From positions 310,001 through 374,000 of the forward strand of contig NZ_CP066265.1 of assembly GCF_023278085.1 (NCBI RefSeq): a DNA stretch of 64,000 nucleotides, given 5' to 3'. Positions 50,465 through 58,463 of this stretch are shown here, piece after piece. The notes below the pieces were generated by a model. That model made no database searches. It worked only from the letters and a program-made list of their open reading frames with translations, and was not told where the DNA came from. Position numbers and translations under genes: made by a program. The first letter of the stretch is position 1; each line of letters opens with the position of its first letter. The stretch comes from Pseudomonas syringae. Lineage in GTDB: Bacteria; Pseudomonadota; Gammaproteobacteria; Pseudomonadales; Pseudomonadaceae.

Positions 50465-51261
50465 GTCATTCACCGCGGGGTTTGAACTGGTTCAACGCCT
50501 TGAGCGCAGGCGGCCACGAAGTCACAGGTCTGCCTGCCTCGCTCAAGGTGGCCGACGGTTTTCTCGGCGAGCAGGCGGTGCGGTTTGTTGCAGTGATTGC
50601 CGATACCGACAACCGCTTTCCTCGGGCGCGTCAGGGCGAAGTCGGCTTGCTGGAAGGCTGGGGCCTGGCCAAGGCGGTGGACGATGCGATCGAGCAGGAT
50701 CGCGACCGCGCCGAAAAGCGCGCACTGATTGCCATCGTCGATGTACCGAGCCAGGCCTATGGCCGTCGCGAAGAAGCGCTCGGCATTCACCAGGCACTGG
50801 CCGGTGCTGTGGACAGCTATGCACGGGCCCGTCTGGCGGGGCATCCGGTGATCGGCCTTTTGGTGGGCAAAGCGATGTCCGGCGCCTTCCTGGCCCACGG
50901 TTATCAAGCCAATCGATTGATCGCGCTGCGTGATCCTGGCGTTATGGTGCACGCGATGGGCAAGGCTTCGGCCGCCCGCGTGACCCTGCGCAGTGTCGAA
51001 GAGCTGGAAAAGCTTGCCGCCAGCATTCCGCCGATGGCTTACGACATCGACAGCTACGCCAGCCTCGGTCTGCTCTGGGAGACCCTCTCGGTCAGTCAGA
51101 TCGAGCAGCCTGCGGCGGATGACCTGACTCAGGTGCGCAGCGTGCTGCGCAGCGCGATCAAGGACGTGCAGGCCAGTGGCGTCGACCTGAGCAGTCGCCT
51201 GGGCGCGAGCAACCGTGCGGCCTCGGCGAAAGTGCGTCAGCTCATGCGGGCGCAGTGGTGA
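50461..51261 (+). CDS. mdcE: Malonate decarboxylase gamma subunit
   Basis: Second carboxyltransferase-type subunit (266 residues) of the decarboxylase. The motif GHPVIGLLVGKAMSGAFLAH and the start MSHSPRGLNWFNAL agree with MdcE proteins. It overlaps mdcD by ATGA. MdcD and MdcE form the beta-gamma core that acts on the malonyl-thioester of MdcC. Confidence 0.94.
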   Translation: MSHSPRGLNWFNALSAGGHEVTGLPASLKVADGFLGEQAVRFVAVIADTDNRFPRARQGEVGLLEGWGLAKAVDDAIEQDRDRAEKRALIAIVDVPSQAYGRREEALGIHQALAGAVDSYARARLAGHPVIGLLVGKAMSGAFLAHGYQANRLIALRDPGVMVHAMGKASAARVTLRSVEELEKLAASIPPMAYDIDSYASLGLLWETLSVSQIEQPAADDLTQVRSVLRSAIKDVQASGVDLSSRLGASNRAASAKVRQLMRAQW

Positions 51262-51893
51262 TCGATAACGCTCTCGCGGTGCTGCCTCATGATCTGTTGT
51301 GGGGCATGCCGCTGTCTGCCTTGCCGGATGATGCGCCCAAGTGGGCGGTCGAAGCGGTACTCGCCGGGCAGCCGGTCGTCGTGCGGCGTCAAGTGATGCC
51401 AGACGGTCAGGTGGCGGTAGGCTTGCGTGGCCGGGGGCGCGAGCAGCGCTACGGTGCGGGTATGTTGCTGGCGGATGTGTATCGCCGGGTCACCCCCGAA
51501 CAATTGCTTGATTGCCCTCCCGACCACCGGCGCGACTGGCCGGCGTTGCGCGCCTTGCGCCAGATCCGTCCGGTGATGGAGGCGCTGGAACTGGTCTGGG
51601 GTGTCGGCGGCAGTGCCGGTTTTGAACTGGCCAGCGGTTTCCCGGCACTGCATCAGGACAGCGATCTGGACCTGATTCTACGCACGCCCGAACCGTTCAG
51701 TCGGCGCTGCGCGGCCGAACTGGTCGAAGCGCTGGAAACATCGGTCTGCCGGGTGGATGTCCAGCTACAGCTTGATCAGGGCGCGGTCGCGCTGCGCGAA
51801 TGGGCGCGGCCAACTGGCCGGGTGCTGCTCAAGACCGCCAGCGGTGCGCGACTGGTGACCGACCCGTGGCATCTGGTCGAGGCGTGCGCATGA
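51258..51893 (+). CDS. mdcG: Phosphoribosyl-dephospho-CoA transferase MdcG
   Basis: Attaches the prosthetic group to MdcC. The 211-residue protein has a nucleotidyltransferase-like active site with DSDLDLIL (the two Asp residues bind metal) after WGVGGSAGFELASG. I chose the GTG at 51258, which overlaps the mdcE stop by GTGA; the adjacent GTG at 51255 is also possible. mdcH starts inside its end (ATGA). Confidence 0.92.
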   Translation: MIDNALAVLPHDLLWGMPLSALPDDAPKWAVEAVLAGQPVVVRRQVMPDGQVAVGLRGRGREQRYGAGMLLADVYRRVTPEQLLDCPPDHRRDWPALRALRQIRPVMEALELVWGVGGSAGFELASGFPALHQDSDLDLILRTPEPFSRRCAAELVEALETSVCRVDVQLQLDQGAVALREWARPTGRVLLKTASGARLVTDPWHLVEACA

Positions 51894-52825
51894 GCAGCCT
51901 GTGGGCGTTTCCCGGTCAGGGCGCGCAGCAGGCAGGCATGCTGCATCAGTTGCCCGACGACCCCGTGGTTCGCGATTGCCTGCAAGAAGCCGCCGATGCG
52001 CTGGGTGAGGAAGTATCGGGGCTAGACACTGCGCCGGCGCTGCAATCGACCCGTGCTGTTCAGCTGTGCCTGCTGATCGCCGGTGTCGCCTGCGCCCGCG
52101 TGTTGCAGGCGCGTGGCTGTGTGCCGGATTATGTCGCAGGGCTGTCCATCGGTGCGTATCCGGCAGCCGTCATTGGTGGCGCGCTGGCCTTCGACGATGC
52201 TGTGCGGCTGGTCGCGCTGCGCGGCGAACTGATGCAGAGCGCTTATCCCGAGGGCTACGGCATGACCGCTGTCATCGGCCTGGACCAGGCTCAGGTCGAG
52301 GTGATGATCGAGCAAACACACAGCCCGAGAACTCCGGTGTTTCTCGCCAATATCAACGCCGACCATCAGATGGTCATCGCAGGCAGCGCCGAGGCGATGC
52401 AGCAGGTCGGTCAACTGGCCAAGGCTGCCGGGGCCGCAGCAGTAAAGCGGCTGGCGGTCAGCGTGCCGTCGCATTGCTCTTTGCTGGAAGCGCCCGCGCA
52501 GCAACTGGCCGAGGCTTTTGCATGCATCCCATTGAAAACACCGACGGTGCGCTACCTCAGCGGCAGCACGGCACGTCCGGTGCTGAGTACCGAAAAGCTG
52601 CGTGACGATCTGGCTTTCAATATGTGCCGGGTTATCGACTGGCGCAGCACCGTGGAAACCGCCTACGAGCGTGGCGTGCGCCTGCACATCGAACTGCCGC
52701 CCGGGTCGGTACTGACCGGGCTGGCGCGCAAGGTTTTTCAGCAAGGCACCGCACTGGCGTTTCAGGCGGCGCGTCTGGACAGTCTGGTCGCGCTGTCGCG
52801 AGAGGAGGGCTGCCGCACCCGATAG
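51890..52825 (+). CDS. mdcH: Malonyl-CoA:ACP transacylase MdcH
   Basis: Charges the decarboxylase carrier with malonyl. The 311-residue protein is FabD-like: FPGQGAQQAGM, the Ser nucleophile in GLSIGAYPAAV, the catalytic His in AVSVPSHCSLLEAP and the C-terminal LPPGSVLTGLAR. It starts by ATGA with mdcG. A 69-base gap to madL includes a ribosome site. Confidence 0.93.
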   Translation: MSSLWAFPGQGAQQAGMLHQLPDDPVVRDCLQEAADALGEEVSGLDTAPALQSTRAVQLCLLIAGVACARVLQARGCVPDYVAGLSIGAYPAAVIGGALAFDDAVRLVALRGELMQSAYPEGYGMTAVIGLDQAQVEVMIEQTHSPRTPVFLANINADHQMVIAGSAEAMQQVGQLAKAAGAAAVKRLAVSVPSHCSLLEAPAQQLAEAFACIPLKTPTVRYLSGSTARPVLSTEKLRDDLAFNMCRVIDWRSTVETAYERGVRLHIELPPGSVLTGLARKVFQQGTALAFQAARLDSLVALSREEGCRTR

Positions 52826-52894
52826 AGCCGCCGTGCAGATGCTACGAAGGACAAAAACAACAACTTCAGCAATGCGAACAGAGGAATAACAACC

Positions 52895-53311
52895 ATGATT
52901 ATCTACGGTGTTGCACTACTGGCTATCTGCACGCTTGCGGGCGTGATTCTCGGTGACATGCTCGGCGTACTGCTGGGCGTCAAATCCAACGTAGGCGGGG
53001 TCGGGATCGCCATGATCTTGCTGATCTGCGCGCGTCTGTGGATGGAAAAAAACGGCGGCATGAGCAAGGGCTGTGAAATGGGCGTCGGCTTCTGGGGTGC
53101 TCTATACATCCCGGTGGTGGTCGCGATGGCCGCGCAACAAAACGTCGTGACCGCGCTGAAAGGCGGGCCGGTGGCGGTATTGGCCGCGGTGGGTTCAGTG
53201 GTGCTGTGTGCCTGCACCATCGCGTTGATCAGCCGCACCAACCGGGGCGAGCCGTTGCCCGAGGAAGAGCCGCTGCTGACGCCTGACATCACCCCGGCTG
53301 GAGGTCGCTGA
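52895..53311 (+). CDS. madL: Malonate transporter subunit MadL
   Basis: Small inner-membrane component of 138 residues with about four segments (MIIYGVALLAICTLAGVILG first) of the MadL/MadM malonate:sodium symporter. The ribosome site GAGGAATAAC precedes the ATG. madM follows after one base, so the two are co-translated. Confidence 0.92.
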   Translation: MIIYGVALLAICTLAGVILGDMLGVLLGVKSNVGGVGIAMILLICARLWMEKNGGMSKGCEMGVGFWGALYIPVVVAMAAQQNVVTALKGGPVAVLAAVGSVVLCACTIALISRTNRGEPLPEEEPLLTPDITPAGGR

Positions 53312-53312
53312 T

Positions 53313-54077
53313 ATGTGGGATCTCATCGAGAAAGGACTTGAACACAACGGCCTGATTACCGCATTCGCTTTCGTCGGCATCATCATGTGGGTCTCGGTGG
53401 TGCTTTCAAAGCGCCTGACCTTCGGCAGGGTGCACGGCTCGGCGATTGCCATCGTCATCGGCCTGATTCTGGCCTGGGTCGGCGGCACCTTGACCGGTGG
53501 CCAGAAAGGTCTGGCCGACATCACGCTGTTCTCCGGGATCGGTCTGATGGGCGGGGCGATGCTGCGTGACTTCGCCATCGTGGCAACGGCCTTCGAAGTA
53601 CAGGCCACCGAAGCACGCAAGGCCGGGATGATCGGAGTGATTGCCTTGCTGCTGGGCACGATTCTGCCGTTTATCGTCGGCGCGAGCATTGCCTGGATGT
53701 TCGGCTATCGCGATGCCATCAGCATGACCACCATTGGCGCGGGCGCGGTGACCTATATCGTGGGTCCTGTAACAGGTGCTGCCTTGGGTGCAAGCTCTGA
53801 CGTCATGGCGCTGTCGATTGCCACCGGCCTGATCAAGGCGATTCTGGTGATGGTCGGCACACCCATGGCGGCGCGCTGGATGGGGCTGGATAATCCGCGC
53901 TCGGCGATGGTCTTCGGTGGTCTGGCCGGTACGGTCAGCGGTGTCACTGCAGGCCTGGCGGCGACGGATAGGCGTCTGGTGCCTTATGGCGCCCTGACCG
54001 CTACGTTCCATACCGGGCTCGGCTGTTTGCTCGGGCCTTCAGTGCTGTACTTCATCGTGCGCGCTATCGTCGGCTAA
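53313..54077 (+). CDS. madM: Malonate transporter subunit MadM
   Basis: The larger malonate permease subunit, 254 residues with about eight hydrophobic segments. The segment GIGLMGGAMLRDFAIVATAF and the closing TGLGCLLGPSVLYF are family-like. It imports malonate for the decarboxylase. It ends 8 bp from the stop of the convergent mdcR. Confidence 0.92.
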   Translation: MWDLIEKGLEHNGLITAFAFVGIIMWVSVVLSKRLTFGRVHGSAIAIVIGLILAWVGGTLTGGQKGLADITLFSGIGLMGGAMLRDFAIVATAFEVQATEARKAGMIGVIALLLGTILPFIVGASIAWMFGYRDAISMTTIGAGAVTYIVGPVTGAALGASSDVMALSIATGLIKAILVMVGTPMAARWMGLDNPRSAMVFGGLAGTVSGVTAGLAATDRRLVPYGALTATFHTGLGCLLGPSVLYFIVRAIVG

Positions 54078-54085
54078 CGGGCTGA

Positions 54086-55012
54086 TCAGGTCGCCTGCTC
54101 CAGCAGGCGATTGGCGTACATCCGGCATTCGGCCAGCAGCGCCAGCAGGTTGGGATCGCGCTCCTTGGATTTGAGAAAGACCATGCCGATGTGTTGCTGC
54201 ATCCGGTAGCGGCTCTGCAGCGGGATCAGCCGCACGCGGTTTTCATAGACCGCAGCGATTCTGCCCGGCAGCAACGCATAGCCGACGCCGGAACTGACCA
54301 TGCTCAGCAGGGTGAAGATGTCATTCACCTGCATCGCCACCTTGGGCTCGAACCCGGCCTGACGAAAAACCCGGATACCGTCACGGTGAGTCGCGAAGCC
54401 CTGGGTCAGCGTGATGAACGTTGCTTCGCGCAGGTCGCTCAGGTCGACTTCGTTACGCTTGGCGAACGGCGAGTCAGTGGGGACGGCCAGAAAGATGTCA
54501 TCGGAAAACAGCGCCAACTGCTCGCAGTCCTGGTCATTGGTGCTCTCGTCCAGCGCCACCAGCATGGCATCGACTTCCATGTTCTTGAGCTTGTAGAGCA
54601 GGTCAATGTTCGAACCCAGAATCAGGTCGATATTCAGTTCGCTGCGGCGGATCTTCAGGCCCATGATCAGCTGCGGCACGGTCTTGACCGTTAGCGAGTA
54701 CAGCGCCCCAAGCCGAAAACGCGCCGCCGAGAACCCCGCCGCCTGACGGGTCAGTTCTACGGTGGCAAGCACATCCTGCACCAGTTTCTGCGCGCGTTCT
54801 TCGAGCACATAAGCGCTTTCCAGCGGCGTCAGATTACGGCCCTCGTGCTTGAACAGCGGGCAGCGCAGGGCGCTTTCCAGCGAATGAATGGCGCGGTGGA
54901 CGCTGACGTTACTGGTCTGCAACTCCTCCGCTGCACGGGCGAGATTGCCGGTGCGCATGAACGCCAGGAATATTTCCAGTTTCTTCAGCGTGAGTTCGTC
55001 ATCGATCTGCAT
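54086..55012 (-). CDS. mdcR: LysR-family regulator MdcR of the malonate operon
   Basis: LysR-type regulator of 308 residues. The HTH is in GNLARAAEELQTSNVSVHRA, and a long effector domain follows. It is convergent with madM. MdcR proteins bind a palindromic LysR box upstream of mdcA and respond to malonate; here the candidate is the perfect inverted repeat at 46671. Only the position links regulator and site. Confidence 0.88.
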   Translation of the reverse strand: MQIDDELTLKKLEIFLAFMRTGNLARAAEELQTSNVSVHRAIHSLESALRCPLFKHEGRNLTPLESAYVLEERAQKLVQDVLATVELTRQAAGFSAARFRLGALYSLTVKTVPQLIMGLKIRRSELNIDLILGSNIDLLYKLKNMEVDAMLVALDESTNDQDCEQLALFSDDIFLAVPTDSPFAKRNEVDLSDLREATFITLTQGFATHRDGIRVFRQAGFEPKVAMQVNDIFTLLSMVSSGVGYALLPGRIAAVYENRVRLIPLQSRYRMQQHIGMVFLKSKERDPNLLALLAECRMYANRLLEQAT

Positions 55013-55134
55013 GGTGTGGCGCGTGTTGTTGGTGTGCGCTGATTGTGCCCTGTAATGACAGATACGTTGCTCTTTGTTTCAATAACCGGGAGCCTTTGTC
55101 ATCAGTGTTTTCTCTAGGTGAGGGCAATAAGCGG

Positions 55135-55749
55135 ATGTATTACGGAGAAAAATTCAACGCGTGGTCACACTTGATCGGTGCCGTTCTGGCGACGGTTGGC
55201 GCGGTCTGGCTGCTGGTGCTGGCCAGCCTGCAGGGTGATGTCTGGAAGGTAGTCAGCATCGCGATCTACGGCGCGTGCCTGATCACACTGTACAGCGTGT
55301 CGACCATTTACCACAGCGTTCAGGGGCGTACGAAGTCGATCATGCAGAAGGTTGATCATTTTTCGATCTACCTGATGATTGCAGGCAGTTACACACCGTT
55401 CTGTCTGGTGACCTTGCGCGGCGCGTGGGGCTGGACGCTGTTCGGCATTGTCTGGGGACTGGCGCTGATCGGCATCCTGCAAGAGATAAAGCCGCGTTCC
55501 GAAGCGCGAATCCTGTCCATCGTGATTTATGCGGTGATGGGCTGGATCGTTTTGGTGGCCGTCAAACCGCTGATCGCCGCGCTCGGCACCGCTGGTTTCA
55601 TCTGGCTGGCGGGCGGCGGCGTGCTGTACACCGTCGGCATTCTGTTCTTCGCCTACGATCACAAGCGCCACTTTCATGGCATCTGGCACCTGTTCGTGAT
55701 CGGCGGCAGTCTGATGCACTTCGTGGCGATCTGTTTTTATGTGCTTTGA
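55135..55749 (+). CDS. TrhA/hemolysin III-family membrane protein
   Basis: A seven-segment inner-membrane protein of 204 residues (PAQR superfamily). Start MYYGEKFNAWSHLIGAVLA; the metal-binding set is STIYHSVQG, KVDHFSIYLMIAGSYTPF and the C-terminal HFHGIWHLFVIGGSLMHF. The hemolysin name is historical; the family is now linked to membrane fluidity (TrhA). The ATG at 55135 is preferred over the reading from 55045. It is divergent from mdcR. Confidence 0.88.
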   Translation: MYYGEKFNAWSHLIGAVLATVGAVWLLVLASLQGDVWKVVSIAIYGACLITLYSVSTIYHSVQGRTKSIMQKVDHFSIYLMIAGSYTPFCLVTLRGAWGWTLFGIVWGLALIGILQEIKPRSEARILSIVIYAVMGWIVLVAVKPLIAALGTAGFIWLAGGGVLYTVGILFFAYDHKRHFHGIWHLFVIGGSLMHFVAICFYVL

Positions 55750-55770
55750 GGAGGGGCGATGGGGACCTGA

Positions 55771-55951
55771 CTCTCGTTACCACGCTCCAGCGCGGTAATG
55801 CCTTTCTCGACGCTCCGCGTCCGCTCTTGAGCCTTCAGTGCTGCGCAGACAGGTGACGTGGAGCGTCACGAAATGCATGCCAACGCGGAGCATTGGCACG
55901 ATAAGCAGGTAGATCTGTGTATAACCGTGAGCGCTGGAGCGTGGTGACGAT
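55771..55951. repeat. Hairpin-rich intergenic repeat before rsmE
   Basis: It holds a series of small palindromes in the same order as the 152-bp units: TTACCACGCTCCAGCGCGGTA, GACGCTCCGCGTC, GTGACGTGGAGCGTCAC and TGCCAACGCGGAGCATTGGCA (shown in part), but more diverged. It is a single degenerate copy in the 211-bp gap between the TrhA-like gene and rsmE. Confidence 0.65.
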
Positions 55952-55960
55952 CATCAGCAG

Positions 55961-56680
55961 TCAGAAATCGCCCCACAACTGCTGCGCGACGCTCAGTGCA
56001 ACCACCGGGGCAGTTTCGGTGCGCAGGACGCGGGGGCCGAGGCGGGCGGCGTGGAAGCCGGCGTCTTGTGCCTGATCGACTTCTGCATCGTTCAAGCCGC
56101 CTTCCGGCCCGATCAGGAAGGCCAGGCTTTCGGGTTTTGCATGGCTGATCAGCGGTTCGGCCACCGGGTGCAGGACCAGTTTCAGGTCAGCTTCGGTGAG
56201 CTTGATCCAGTCCGCCAGCGGCATAGGCGGGTGAATCACCGGCACCACCGAGCGACCGCACTGCTCGCAGGCGCTGATCGCGATCTGCTGCCAGTGCGCC
56301 TGACGTTTCTCGGCGCGCTCGTCCTTGAGGCGCACTTCACAGCGTTCGCTGACAATCGGCGTAATTTCGCTGACGCCCAGTTCAGTGGCTTTCTGAATCG
56401 CCCAGTCCATCCGCTCGCCACGCGACAGGCCCTGACCCAGATGAATGCGCAAGCCTGACTCAACCTGCCCGGCGAAGCTCTCGGACAGTTGCACGCGCAC
56501 ACGTTTCTTGCCGACTTCCAGCAACGTGCCGCGAAACTCATTGCCCGAGCCATCGAACAGTTGCAGGGCATCGCCCTCGGTCATGCGCAACACGCGGCTG
56601 ATGTAATGCGCCTGGGCTTCAGGCAGCTCGTGCTCGCCCAGGCTCAGCGGCGTTTCAGTAAAAAAGCGGGACAGTCTCAT
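55961..56680 (-). CDS. rsmE: 16S rRNA (uracil(1498)-N(3))-methyltransferase
   Basis: Methylates U1498 of 16S rRNA, near the decoding centre. The 239-residue protein has an N-terminal PUA-like domain (MRLSRFFTETPLSLGEHEL) and a C-terminal SPOUT knot with FLIGPEGGLNDAEV and LGPRVLRTETAPVVAL. Length and ends are typical. It is transcribed in the same direction as bioA, 168 bp downstream of its stop. Confidence 0.94.
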   Translation of the reverse strand: MRLSRFFTETPLSLGEHELPEAQAHYISRVLRMTEGDALQLFDGSGNEFRGTLLEVGKKRVRVQLSESFAGQVESGLRIHLGQGLSRGERMDWAIQKATELGVSEITPIVSERCEVRLKDERAEKRQAHWQQIAISACEQCGRSVVPVIHPPMPLADWIKLTEADLKLVLHPVAEPLISHAKPESLAFLIGPEGGLNDAEVDQAQDAGFHAARLGPRVLRTETAPVVALSVAQQLWGDF

Positions 56681-56792
56681 GGTGTGTCTCGGTTCTGATG
56701 TTCATTCTGTGATGACGCTTGCGCGGACAAGCGAAGCGTCGCCCGGTTCGCTCGCACATGTGCAGCATCTTTGCGGACAACGCCGTCCTGAT

Positions 56793-56815
56793 GTAGGAGC
56801 GGACTTGTCCGCGAA
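56793..56815. repeat. Pseudomonas REP element
   Basis: GTAGGAGCGGACTTGTCCGCGAA is a classic Pseudomonas repetitive extragenic palindrome, with GCGGACaagTCCGC symmetry (shown in part). A degenerate inverted relative (TGCGCGGACAAGCGAAGCG) lies near 56719-56737 and a fragment TTGCGGACAACG near 56771. The REP sits in the gap between rsmE and bioA. Confidence 0.8.
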
Positions 56816-56847
56816 GGTGTCAGTCGCGAAGCCGCAAATTCCAGCCC

Positions 56848-58254
56848 TTAACCCGGATCCCTGAAGTCCGGATGAAAGTTCTCGCGCACGGCAACACTGA
56901 TGTTGCTGCGTGTCGCGATATCAATACCTTCGGTGGCCACTTCAGCCAGAAAGTCGATCTGCTCCGGCGTAATCACGTACGGCGGCAGGAAATACACCAC
57001 GCTGCCCAGCGGCCGCAGCAGCGCGCCACGCTCCAGCGCATGCTGAAAGACCTTCATGCCGCGCCGCTCCTGCCACGGGTAAGCGGTCTTGCTGGCCTTG
57101 TCCTGAACCATTTCGATAGCGATGGCCATGCCGGTCTGGCGTACTTCGGCAACGTGCGGATGGTCCACCAGGTGCGCGGTGGCAGTCGCCATTCGTTGCG
57201 CCAGCGCCTTGTTGTTTTCGATGACGTTGTCCTGCTCGAAGATATCCAGCGTCGCCAGCGCCGCAGCGCAGGCCAGCGGGTTGCCGGTGTAACTGTGCGA
57301 GTGCAGGAAGGCGCGCAGGGTCGGGTAGTCGTCGTAGAACGCGTCGTACACGTCGTCCGTGGTCAGGCAGGCCGCCAGCGGCAAGTATCCGCCAGTCAGC
57401 GCCTTGGACAGGCACAGGAAATCCGGGCGGATACCCGCCTGTTCGCAGGCAAACATGGTGCCGGTACGGCCAAAGCCGACGGCGATTTCATCGTGAATCA
57501 GGTGCACGCCATAGCGGTCGCAGGCTTCGCGCAGCAGCTTGAGGTAGATCGGGTGATACATGCGCATGCCGCCCGCGCCCTGAATCAGCGGCTCTACGAT
57601 CACTGCTGCGACAGTGGCATGATGCTCGGCGAGGGTTTGCTCCATGGCGGCAAACATGTTGCGCGAATGCTCTTCCCAGCTCATGCCGTCCGGGCGGTGA
57701 TAGCAGTCGGGGCTTGGCACCTTGATGGTGTCAAGCAGCAGCGCCTTGTAGGTTTCCGTGAACAGCGGCACGTCACCGACCGACATCGCGGCCATGGTTT
57801 CGCCGTGGTAGCTGTTGGTCAGGGTGACGAAGCGTTTCTTGTCCGGCTGGCCGCGGTTGAGCCAGTAATGAAAGCTCATCTTCAGCGCCACTTCGATGCA
57901 CGATGAGCCGTTGTCGGCGTAGAAGCAGCGCGTCAGGCCTTCGGGTGTGAGCTTGACCAGTCGCTCGGACAGCTCGATCACCGGCTGATGGCTGAAGCCG
58001 GCGAGAATCACGTGTTCCAGCTGGTCGACCTGATCCTTGATGCGCTGGTTGATGCGCGGGTTGGCATGCCCGAAAACGTTGACCCACCAGGAACTGACAG
58101 CGTCCAGATAACGCTTGCCTTCGAAGTCTTCGAGCCATACGCCTTCGCCACGTCTGATTGGTATCAGCGGCAGATTTTCGTGGTCTTTCATCTGCGTGCA
58201 GGGGTGCCACAGGACCTTGAGGTCACGTTGCATCCACTGGTCATTGAGGCCCAT
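56848..58254 (-). CDS. bioA: Adenosylmethionine-8-amino-7-oxononanoate aminotransferase
   Basis: PLP-dependent step of biotin synthesis: transfers the amino group of SAM to 8-amino-7-oxononanoate, giving 7,8-diaminononanoate. The 468-residue protein has the class III aminotransferase motifs: YADNGSSCIEVALKM, the PLP-binding IHDEIAVGFGRTG and the PLP Lys in LCLSKALTGGYLP. The ATG at 58254 (MGLNDQWMQRDL) is the family start; an ATG at 58260 would add two residues. It is divergent from the flavin amine oxidase gene. Confidence 0.94.
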   Translation of the reverse strand: MGLNDQWMQRDLKVLWHPCTQMKDHENLPLIPIRRGEGVWLEDFEGKRYLDAVSSWWVNVFGHANPRINQRIKDQVDQLEHVILAGFSHQPVIELSERLVKLTPEGLTRCFYADNGSSCIEVALKMSFHYWLNRGQPDKKRFVTLTNSYHGETMAAMSVGDVPLFTETYKALLLDTIKVPSPDCYHRPDGMSWEEHSRNMFAAMEQTLAEHHATVAAVIVEPLIQGAGGMRMYHPIYLKLLREACDRYGVHLIHDEIAVGFGRTGTMFACEQAGIRPDFLCLSKALTGGYLPLAACLTTDDVYDAFYDDYPTLRAFLHSHSYTGNPLACAAALATLDIFEQDNVIENNKALAQRMATATAHLVDHPHVAEVRQTGMAIAIEMVQDKASKTAYPWQERRGMKVFQHALERGALLRPLGSVVYFLPPYVITPEQIDFLAEVATEGIDIATRSNISVAVRENFHPDFRDPG

Positions 58255-58463
58255 TTTCAATCTCCGGGTAGCGACTCGCCTGATGCGAGGACGAACAATC
58301 GCGCAAGCCTATGCAATGCCCGGCCATGGAACAACCTCTGATGCATTTTTAACGGTCGATGGACATTGCTGGCGGCTATTTGATGGCTCGCGTATCCTGC
58401 GCAGCGAGTCGATTTTTCGGGCTGACTTGCCCAATCTTTCCTACTTTTTTCGGAGTTCGCCGA

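Noticed and set aside
55135..55749. Reading the hemolysin III-type gene as a virulence haemolysin
   Set aside because: Members of this family are PAQR-like membrane proteins; the hemolysin name does not reflect function and nothing in the context suggests a toxin.
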